Assembly (NCBI GenBank): GCA_905397405.1
Contig: CAJPVJ010000335.1
Location: 1-27,770, forward strand
Direction of reading: 5' to 3'
Source: Oppiella nova
Lineage: Eukaryota > Arthropoda > Arachnida > Sarcoptiformes > Oppiidae
Length of the DNA: 27,770 nt
Of the stretch, positions 10,010 to 19,013 are shown piece by piece. The notes beneath the pieces were generated by a model. That model saw nothing but the letters and a program-made list of their open reading frames with translations. It searched no databases and was not told the origin of the DNA. A program made the translations under genes and the position numbers. The stretch's first letter is position 1. Each line of letters starts with the position of its first letter.

Positions 10010-13000
10010 TTATCTGTTGTAAGGGTTGGACTGATTTGATTGACTGGTTGTATGAGACGAGGCCCGGGAGACGCTCTCTGGCATCGAGTGAATGGCGGCG
10101 GCAGTGGTGTCGGAGCTTGTAGTAGGAAAGGCTGTCCTGGAGGGCACGTCCACACAACTCTCCCAACTGTCCTCTTCTATGTTGGAGTACTGGTTGTGTT
10201 GGCGATGGTTTGGATGGTATGGATGGTAGTAATGAATGGCTTGAGATCTAATGAGTCGGTGAGCAGACGGAGAAGTGATCATAATTTTTGGACGATTGGT
10301 GTGCTCTTCACCACTAATGCTCTCACTTTCAGATATACTTTGTTTTAATTTTAGCTCATCTTTCCTGTCGTACGAAATACTACGGCTGTTGTCCTCCTCT
10401 ACCCATTCGCGTGACATGATCTCAGCTCTCGATTTATATCCAGAACTTTGGTTATTAATAATTAATTGAAATTTGCAAAATATTAATTCATATATGAATT
10501 CAATAAATGATAATTACTTCATAAATTACTTTACGACAAATGCATCAAAAGAATTTTTCATTAATAATAATATAAATATAAATAACTCGTATTCAACTGA
10601 AATTCAAATAATATCCATATTTTAAACTCATCCCAACACAAGTTGAAATCAACATAGTATTAACGTTATGAGAAAATATTCTATGAATAAATATCTACAA
10701 AATAATTAACTCAGGGAATATATATATAATCACTTAGGAGTTGAATTCATTTCATGCTATAATTCCTTATAAGTAATCAAAATTCATGGAAAATAATTAA
10801 TTTTATAATACATTTGAATACAGTATTAATTCTACTACTGTAAGAGTAGAAATGATAAACATATTTTTAAAATATATTAATACAAATAAGTCATTAATTT
10901 ATATATCCGGACAATGCATGGAAGTCTACGTACAGTACTAATGGTTGCTCTACGAGTGCTTTCATGCTATTCAAGACACTATTATTACATAATAATCAGC
11001 TAAACTATAGTCCTATACCTGACTTTAATTCAACAACGCTATAGACTTAGCAATCAGTTGATGAGACTTTGAATTGAATGAGAAAAATACAAATTGAGAA
11101 ACGTTTCAATTGTATTAATCGGATGGTGAAGTGTTTTGGGAACTGTAGGTGGGGAACAACAATACAAATATGCTTTTCATACTTTTCATTTGAAACAATT
11201 AAACTATTCAATTGAATGCAATGGCTATTAGACTCGGGATTGACTTGACACACTCTACTTGTAAGAGGTTTTGATAATAGGTTAAAATAGCCAGGTTAAG
11301 AGGTTTAAAAATAGCCAAAACATTGCACTAAAAACAACTACTCGTATAAAGTCGTTGAGGAATGAGTTTATAGCGAATTGTATAATAAGATGGTTATAAA
11401 TAAATGGATAATTTGATGAAATACTCACTCAAATAGCATCCAAACGATATAATAACATAAACAGAAACCTCCAATCATTACAATTCCGATTGCCATACAT
11501 AGACTCAACGAAACCTTTTGATTCTACAAACATGAATACATATTTAATGCTTTTGCATACACAATCAATTATGCACAAATGATTAATCAATTATATCCCC
11601 AAAAACATTCAAACCTCATGTAAATAGTCGTCCAAATATCGATCGCATGTCAGGTAAGAGCAGACACTTTCAATCAACTCGTATTCAATATCGCGATAAT
11701 CTTTTGATGAGATGCTAGTAATCAAGCCTTGAGTGCACTGACGGACTATTGTCTCGCATTTATTCTCTAAGAATTTCATGTGTTTTGGATCACAATTGGT
11801 CTGAATATTGAATTCTGTCTTGTTTTTAGATAAGGCCAGAGATCGCAAGCGGTTCCGACGCTTACGCTTGTTTGCAATGATTACATCACACCTCATAATA
11901 TCGCAAAAATCTGCTAAACATATGGAGTCTTCTGACTATTGATTATACAATTGATTAATAAAGAAAAATATTGATTAATAAACAAAAATATTGATTAATA
12001 AACAAAAATATTGATTCATAAAACTAATGATTGCAATAATACCCGTGTGAATTCGTTTCGATGTATTTCGTCCCAATGAATGGCTAATCGCTCGGCGCAC
12101 AGACTTTAGGTTAAAAATATATTAGAAAAATCATATTACATTTGAAAGCATTATTTGGTTGCTAACAAATTGGAGCCACAGAAAGGACAGGTCCACTGGA
12201 AGCTGATCTCATCGTCATACTCGTACTCGTCTTCAATGTCTGGCCACCAAAGGTAATCACGTTGCGGATGAAACGGACAGTCCATAGGTACTGGTACTCT
12301 ATATCTGTCTAATATTGGAATAAATTTCTGCAAAACATAAAACAACCATGATCATTTCATTATTATTGTTATTATTATGTTTACGTTATAATGAATGGTC
12401 AAGATTGAATGAATTACTTTTTGGATAATATTCCTGACAATTTTGGATTTATCTCTGGAACATTGCCAGAGAATATGTTTGTGGTTATATTGACCGACAT
12501 GTGTTAGAAATACCAGTAATATAGCCTATTATCATATAAATATAACATACGTTTACTCGTAGTATCATTTAATTGCACAATAGTTTTTATATTTGATAAT
12601 ATTAATTAATCAAATGAACATGCAAATTCAATGAGAATGCTGACCTCTAAGCATAAATAGTTTGAATACATTTAAAGATTCTGATCCAAAATAAATTCGT
12701 TTCATTTAGGATATCATTTAGATTTGTATTCAATTCACGGAATTCATTGCAAATTAACAGATATCTAGATTAATTCATTTAAAAGACACTGATTTGTAAG
12801 CAAATATTAAATATATTTATTATATAAATGATAAACAGTTATTAATATAACATAACAATTAATTTTAATAAAACATCAATATTTTTGTCATTTGATTCAA
12901 TACGCAAACGCTTTCATTGGATCGATATTTTAGTTTCAGATACTAATAAAAGACTGAGTAATCATCAGTCCTTACATCCAATTTAGTGATACTTTTCACT

Positions 13001-13017
13001 GAAAAGTTTGAATACAT
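10010..13017 (-). CDS. Predicted type I single-pass membrane protein with one C2H2 zinc finger (spliced)
   Basis: Model: complement(join(10010..10445, 11429..11523, 11615..11935, 12043..12103, 12167..12327, 12418..12525, 12976..13017)), 407 aa, all introns GT-AG and all phases matching. The family was not recognised. In order: a possible signal peptide (hydrophobic core AILLVFLTHVG, about residues 15-25); a Cys-containing region with CPFH and an acidic Asp/Glu/Tyr stretch; a textbook C2H2 finger C97-x2-C100-x12-H113-x4-H118 with F104 and L110 in the canonical hydrophobic positions; a CLADFCDIMRCDV segment; a basic KRKRRNR patch; about 90 residues with five or more Cys; one transmembrane helix (about 236-262); and a Ser-rich tail of about 145 residues with no domain. 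F104 exists only after removing the 63-nt intron 12104-12166. If the signal peptide is right, the finger faces the lumen or outside, which is unusual. The first exon (ATG at 13017) is the weakest part; exons from 12525 onward are well supported. It lies 177 nt behind the next gene upstream. Confidence 0.7.
11951..12024. repeat. 20-bp minisatellite filling an intron
   Basis: About 3.7 copies of ttgattaataaacaaaaata lie in tandem (unit starts 11951, 11971, 11991, 12011), with one or two substitutions per outer copy. The array makes up about 70% of the 107-nt intron 11936-12042 of the zinc-finger membrane gene. Confidence 0.9.
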
Positions 13018-13077
13018 TGAATAAATAATTTAAATTCTAGTTTATTTATTTAATTTGAAATATCCATACAATAAAAA

Positions 13078-13083
13078 TTTATT
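13078..13083 (-). terminator. Candidate polyadenylation signal AATAAA
   Basis: tttatt on the plus strand reads AATAAA on the minus strand, 111 nt after the stop of the four-TM gene and just before the proposed start of the zinc-finger gene at 13017. In AT-rich DNA this hexamer is common, so support is positional only. Confidence 0.35.
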
Positions 13084-13193
13084 TTAAAAATTACAACAAA
13101 TGGGAATTCATATTTAGTATTAAAATCGTATTGAAAACTAACGAATAAATAATTTAGTAAAGAAATTCATGGGATAATAAAAGTGGACAAAAA

Positions 13194-13808
13194 TTAGAGT
13201 TGTTTGTATGAAATGAAATATAAGGTCATAATTAGGCCCAACACTAATGAAATGAGACCAGAGATGCAGAATCTGAGCGTAAAGGTCCCACTTGTCTCTA
13301 ATCACTTCTTCAGTGATCGTATTAAACGCCTCATTCATTGCCAAACTGTCTACAAATTGATGGCAAGTATTACAGTATTATTAGTTTTAAACATTGATAA
13401 TTGAATCCATACTCGAAGACATCCGCTGAACAGTTAAACCAACGATCACTCCAATCCAACCGACATAGAGTATCATATATACTATGAGTAGATAACCGCT
13501 ACTTTGGCAGGTGGCCAGGGATCCAATGACGGCAATGACGGCTCCAGAATAGAAGAGAGAAAGGGCCCAAATTCTGTTGTTGTTGTACTCGCACTTAGTA
13601 CTGCCGGACTCCAGGTGCTCTCCACTCGGGTCACACGTCGACGAACTGAATCCAATGTTGGCCTTACATGACATGTATTCACAATTAAATACACAATTTA
13701 ACTACAAATTGTGACACAAACCTGAATTGCTAATGATAACAATAGTGACAACATTAGACCCGTTGCGATCCCGTGAATACACTTCACAGGCTCTATGAGC
13801 TCAACCAT
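13194..13808 (-). CDS. Small four-transmembrane (tetraspan) protein, family unknown
   Basis: Preferred model: complement(join(13194..13297, 13413..13662, 13722..13808)), 146 aa, introns 115 and 59 nt. Four hydrophobic helices are visible at about residues 11-28, 60-80, 85-107 and 118-141. The loop between helices 1 and 2 carries two Cys (39 and 53). Short termini and this 4-TM layout resemble MARVEL- or claudin-like proteins in shape, but no family signature was recognised. Start: ATG at 13808, with in-phase GT-AG introns downstream. The last exon is ambiguous. A second acceptor at 13350/13351 is also in phase but leads to another frame that lacks helix 4 and stops at 13138. The helix-4 frame gives the more sensible protein. 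A 2-nt deletion in the agaga run at 13295-13299 could explain both. The gene lies 254 nt downstream of the filamin-like stop, same strand. Confidence 0.65.
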
Positions 13809-14062
13809 TTCTTTATCAATTGATACTTGAGTTTACTTTTAATATTTAATACTGTAAATTATCTTTATTTACAAATGTATTTTATATACCAGTAATTAAC
13901 AAAAGTATCAAATTTTATAAATAAATCAATTATTTAAATATAAGCAATTAGCGCGAGCATCCAGCAATAGTTGGTGAATATTTGGCACATATTTGCATAT
14001 GTTTCATATATTAAAGTAAAAATAAAGTTTTAAAGTAATTAATTTTGCATTTAAGAAGATCT

Positions 14063-16817
14063 TCAATAAGTGACTTTACAGATGAAAGGACTGTCTGCTA
14101 TATTATAGTCACCCCATCTCACAAATATAACATAATATCCGGGTCGTGACACTTCGTATTGTACTTCATATCTGTTTTGTCCGATTGAAGTGAACGACAC
14201 TTCAATGACATCATCCGAGTCCACACTCTGAACGCCGACCGCTAAATAACTTTTTCCGCCGTCTTTTGTCGATACCTTTAAAATGACAATTAGTTTAATT
14301 GATTCCCACTTTTGTCATAAAAGTATTCATTACCATAAAATGGTTTTTGACACCGACTTGACCATAATAAGCTCCGGCACCAAACACTTCACATTTTTCG
14401 GGATAAATGCCCAAGTCTTGTGCCAAACTTTGGTCTTTGTTTGCATTCAAGTCATCGCTAAATATTTCATCAAATTTAATGTCATCATAATTAATGGGTC
14501 GCTCAGTATTTAGTAATCCTGTATAAGACAAGTAGTGACCAAACAGTTTGCTGTAATCGGGAATCTCATCGTCAATGTATTGCCCCGAAGGACATGAATT
14601 GTCCCCTTCATTGTCAACCATTGTATCCACAGATTTATTGTCTGTAAGCCTAAGATTGGGATAACTCGTGCTCTTTCGACGCAACAGATTTTGATGAATC
14701 GCATCCGTATTGAGTATATGACTACAGACTCCACTGTCGGACTGGGATTCTGGAGTTTTTGGAGATGTTTCTAACGGTTGAGTGAATTCAGTATTCATTT
14801 CTCTAGAGTTTGATGTCGTTTCCAGTTTAACAAAATCTATCCTTTTATTTACATCCTGGTTAATATATTCATTTAAATCTCTGTGGTCTTCATCTGTATG
14901 TCAAATTGAAAACAAGTTAAAAACAAATAAATAATGTTTTGATCAGTGAGAAGTAAATGTAATATAAATATAATTTACTCATTTCTGAATAATTATGATA
15001 ATTTCTGTTTCCTATATCTAATCTTATTGAATGAAATTCAATATAAAATCTAAAATATTATTTTCCATCACCTAATGAACTAATTGTTGAAGCATTGAAT
15101 ACACTTTCTTTCAAATCTACAAATGAGTTACTCTTCTCCATGACTTCGCACTTGTTCTGCACCTGAGTTTTGGCACTGAAATTATTTTTATCATAATATT
15201 TGCGTTCATTAGTTTGGTTCACATCTTTCGCTAACTTTAATTCCCAGTTTTGAATCATGTTTTTCACCGGAATATATCCATGGTTATAGCAGTTGTTTAC
15301 AATTTGATTGCTTCTATAAGTGGGTGCTATCTGTAAGGCTTTTGTCGGATTTGATTCATTTGATGAAAAATTTGTATTATTTTCTGTTTCGATATTTTCT
15401 GTATATGTATATGTCTGAAAACTTTTAGGCAAATTATCAATTTCATCCACTTTTCTTTTAGTATCCAATTTGTCAACGTATTGAACCTTTCGTGTTATAT
15501 TCAATTCAATATTTTCAGATTTCATTGATTCACATTCTGTAATGTCATTCAGTTCTGTATTTCTATCCATTTCATTCAATAAAAATGTATTCATTTTTCT
15601 TGAATCAATTAATTGATTATTAAAATTGTCGGAATGTATTGGTCTCATATGAAACTGGTCTGAATCTTGAGTCTCTAACTTATTATTTATATAATTCTCA
15701 TTAAATTCGTTGATTTGAATCGTGTTTTCTTTGTCGAAACCTTTAAATATCTTTTGTGTGCCATTAATAACAACCGTCTGTTTGAGTACTTTTCTGCGGA
15801 CAACAGTCGCGCACTCATCGAAAGAAATGGACTCTTTTCGGGTCAATGCGTTGACCGGATATTGCAATCCGGGGACAAATACTGTAGGCGACATCGAGCC
15901 ATTCATCTGATCCGATGGTTTGACAGGATCGATATAGCAGTCCTCCACTTTTACTGTATAGGGGCTGCTGAGGATGTGTTGTCCCTGCCATATGATCGAC
16001 AGCTTATGAATGCCTTTCATGAGTGGGATATATGTGACGACAATTTTGTTGGAAAACACTTCATAGAAGAAAGGGATCTTCAGGATGTCTTCGGACGACT
16101 TCTTCCTATTGAGGAAGTCCTCGATCAGTGATTTGGTGATCACATCGGATGAAAATTTTCGTTTTTGACTAAAGACAGCAATTTTCTCGGAACACATCGT
16201 ATTGTTTGGACCCATGATTTCAATCATTAAATTCAATTTAGGAGTCGGTTTGCAGAATATATTGAACCGAGCCTTACGTGTGCGGACCCCCAGAATAAGA
16301 CCCATCCCTTTGGCGAAACACACCTTTTCGTCGCTAAACAACGACTCAAACATCATATGACTCGCACCCGAAGAATCTCTTTTCTGAATTATGGATCTCT
16401 TTAGGAGTGATTTCATCAAGAGTTTCATGGATTCAAATTTCACTCTCGAGAGGAAATATACAAATTTCGCCTCTTCTTTGCAGTCATGTATTTCATGAGA
16501 TTCTATGGTCTGATCATTCATTTGATATATTTGTTAGAAATCAGTTCTTCTGATTATAATTCAATGATTACTCACAGAATCGATATTCAGATGTCTTTTG
16601 ATGAGAGCGAGTCCGAGATTGATGTTATCGATCTCATTGTCGGCACTTAATAAGTCAAACCGCGGACAACTGCCCGGGACTATGCCCTCAATGAGTGCGC
16701 ACAACAGTATGCCGTCCTTCCAGTCCTCTGTGAAATTGGTAACAAAGAATGGACCTCGCACCTTTGTCCGAATCCATTGTAACAGGTTCTTCCGTTGATT
16801 TTTATTATTATTAATTC
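14063..16817 (-). CDS. Filamin-like protein: CH domain plus two filamin repeats
   Basis: Model: complement(join(14063..14275, 14334..14893, 15072..16509, 16576..16817)), 817 aa from here, 5' end open. Exon 16576-16817 encodes a calponin-homology domain of the CH2 type (NLLQWIRTKV, then NFTEDWKDGILLCALIEG and NINLGLALIKRHL), completed in the next exon by EEAKFVYFLSRV. A first filamin-type Ig repeat follows (GMGLILG to HILSSPYTVKV) with a basic insert of about 30 residues. Next comes a low-complexity Asn/Glu/Ser/Thr-rich linker of about 450 residues. A second, canonical-length repeat of about 92 residues ends the protein (GAGAYYGQVG to YNIADSPFICKVTY). Known family role: actin binding or crosslinking and scaffolding in the cytoplasm. 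Arthropod jitterbug-type filamins are the nearest idea. No CH1 domain was found upstream, so actin binding is uncertain. All four exons join in phase. Confidence 0.85.
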
Positions 16818-16896
16818 CTTAAAATTTAAAATATCGCACAATTAGTATTTACACAACATATTTACTGTGTTAAACATTATCATATTTAATACTCAC

Positions 16897-17092
16897 TCGC
16901 CTTAACATTATATATAAACAATTTAAAATAACTAATTAAAACATTGATTTTAGTAGTTTTGACGAGCTTGACATAAAACCAAAACCAATAAGCTTTTAAC
17001 AAACAATAAGTTGTGTCCAATAAGTTAACAAAATTCAATTCCGATTCAATGGTATTCCTCGTCTCTATATTAGGCATTCTCATACATTTCAA
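16897..17092 (-). other. Tentative 5' exon of the filamin-like gene
   Basis: A minus-strand frame from ATG at 17092 runs 65 codons to a strong donor (GTGAGT, 16896-16891). It leaves one nucleotide, which matches the phase needed by the acceptor before 16817 (79-nt intron). Joined, the protein would have 882 aa. The encoded residues are rich in aromatic and hydrophobic amino acids and do not look like a CH1 domain. The frame could be wrong, or only part of this stretch may be exonic. Confidence 0.3.
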
Positions 17093-18369
17093 TTGCTATA
17101 ACACACTAATAATCGTTATAAAAACCTAATCAATTGCCTGTTATTTTATGGTTTGCCTTACTGATCAAATAGTTATTAAGTACTGATTCAACAAATAGTT
17201 GATAAATTGGTATAAACGTGAAGTGTTTCAGAATCCACATAATTGTTTTGAAAATATCTATTTAACAGTGATTTTCAATGCATTTTGTGTTATTTTTATT
17301 ATTATTATAGCTTTTCTGGTGTTGAGATAACAATTAAAAAATGGTTTAAGATCTCAAAACTACTATTTAATGCACTTATTTTTATACCATTAGATACTCT
17401 TATCGCTCATATCTCTCAAGACTTGCGTCAATGATCGTCACATTTCTTGACACAACATTTCAATTCATAAGCAAATATTCTTCTGACCACTTCTCGTGTA
17501 CTTTATACTGTATTACAGTATTTTTTACGGTAATAAAGTTTTACCACTAATATGATATTTAATTGCAAACATTTTATTATTGAATTATAAACTAAATACT
17601 GTACTGTAGTAGCATTTTGCCATAAAATTAGGAAACAGACAAATGTTTTCTATTTACGAATGCTGTGATAGCAGATAATAAATAGCTTGTAAATGCAATA
17701 ATCAACAAATTACACAAATATTTATCAATCTAGAAAACATAATAGTAATAATCTTTACATTATTTTTATTGATTATTTTAGATTTCAATTTTAGGTTCAA
17801 CCAAACCCATACTCCTAATTGTGGTTTAGTCTGGATTATTTTTAATATTTAATGACTTTTCTTTCTATAGTTGTATTTGTATATTTTATTAACAAGTAAA
17901 ATTATTATTCCATAAAGTTCAAATTTTTATTAGAAATTTAGTAAAATTGCCCAGTTTCTTTTGGTGAATATATATTTATTTGATAAATTATTAATCTTTA
18001 ACCTTGGTCAAATTAATTCCTATCTAATATATACCGGTAGTGCTTGTTATTTGAAGGACTTAAATACTTGATTTTATTTTAATATGATTACAATTGTCAT
18101 AAAAATTATTTGAATAAATTGTCTGAAATTCATATCCACTAAAGTGAACATTCAATTTGACATTCAATTAGACATAAGTTTGAGATCCAAAAGTTGGTCC
18201 AAAGTTTGTGAACCAAACCTATGGACACATTGAGAGCACTGTTGCATAGCATTAGATGGCGTTCACAACAATCCAATGAATCACATGTTGTTTACAATGA
18301 ATGAGACTTTCATTTCGTGATTACTTTTACTGCCATTCAGTTGATTATCACTTCATTTGATTACAAGAC
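17093..18369. promoter_or_regulatory. Divergent intergenic region between the filamin-like gene and PDCD5
   Basis: No coding exon is supported. The two genes point away from each other, so this interval must hold the PDCD5 promoter and probably the filamin-like promoter or missing 5' exons. It is AT-rich, with paired TACTGT/TACAGT motifs around 17505-17520 and 17595-17610. The last 200 nt before the PDCD5 ATG are less AT-rich. No TATA box or initiator could be assigned with confidence. Confidence 0.45.
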
Positions 18370-19013
18370 ATGTCTGACGACCAGGACTTAGAGACCATTC
18401 GTGCCAAACGTCTGCAACAACTGCAACAGCAGCACAGTAATGGACCACAGGATCAGGTTTGCCACCAATTGATGCCATTTCTGAAGACTAATCCTTGTGT
18501 CGATTGTCTGCCAATTAGTCCCAAAGCGAAGCCATCGCCCAAAAACAGGCCAAAGAGGAAGAGTTCAGAAACAATATATTGTCTCAAGTGTTGGATCAAT
18601 CGGCCAGAGCTCGACGTATGAGCACTCGTGCGGTGATAATGAGTCTAATGTCTTGTGATTGTCTGTATATCTAGTGAGCACTCTATCGGTGGCCAAACCA
18701 GAAAAGGCCAAAATGGTTGAGAATCTGTTGATACAAAACACTCGGATGGGTCTCATCAGGAATAAGGTGGTGATCATCACGTGATTGTCTATCCAGTGAT
18801 CCATATCTCAATTGATTTGTTTGGTCTGTAGTTATGTGAAGACGATTTGATTGGACTCTTGGAGAAAGTGAGTGAACAGACCGCCAGAAAGACAACCGTC
18901 AAAGTAATACACTCTTTGTTTGCGTTTGTCATTCAATTGACACTTATTTTGGTCTCAATTGATAGTATGACAGAAGGAGGACAGCATTGGACGACTCCGA
19001 TGACGAGGACTAG
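18370..19013 (+). CDS. PDCD5: Programmed cell death protein 5
   Basis: join(18370..18456, 18549..18615, 18675..18766, 18832..18903, 18966..19013), 121 aa against 125 in human; four GT-AG introns of 92, 59, 65 and 62 nt, all in phase. PDCD5/TFAR19-family proteins are small helical proteins of nucleus and cytoplasm linked to apoptosis, TIP60 and the TRiC/CCT chaperonin (established for the family). Diagnostic segments: N-terminal LETIRAKRLQQLQQQ; core NNILSQVLDQSARAR, then LSVAKPEKAKMVENLLIQ; the helix CEDDLIGLLEKVSEQTARKTTVK; and the acidic tail DDSDDED after YDRRR. The start is the first ATG of the conserved N-terminus (MSDDQDLE). No truncation or missing region. Because the introns are so short, unspliced readings give misleading frames on both strands here. 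Confidence 0.97.

Noticed and set aside
10040-10348. 102-codon plus-strand frame
   Set aside because: It lies opposite the Ser-rich tail exon of the zinc-finger membrane gene, which is in phase with the upstream TM exon.
11047-11253. 68-codon minus-strand frame inside the 983-nt intron of the zinc-finger gene
   Set aside because: No domain is visible, and the flanking exons already join in phase without it. It could be an alternative exon, but nothing in the sequence requires it.
12151-12166. Apparent stop-terminated end of the CPFC exon at 12151
   Set aside because: Reading on to the stop would cut the C2H2 motif. The GT donor at 12166 gives a 63-nt intron and restores the full finger in phase.
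15715-16131. 138-codon plus-strand frame
   Set aside because: It is fully antisense to the filamin-like exon, whose filamin repeat is recognisable on the minus strand.
18565-18895. Minus-strand frames across PDCD5
   Set aside because: They are shadows of PDCD5 exons and short introns; the plus-strand spliced product is unmistakable.
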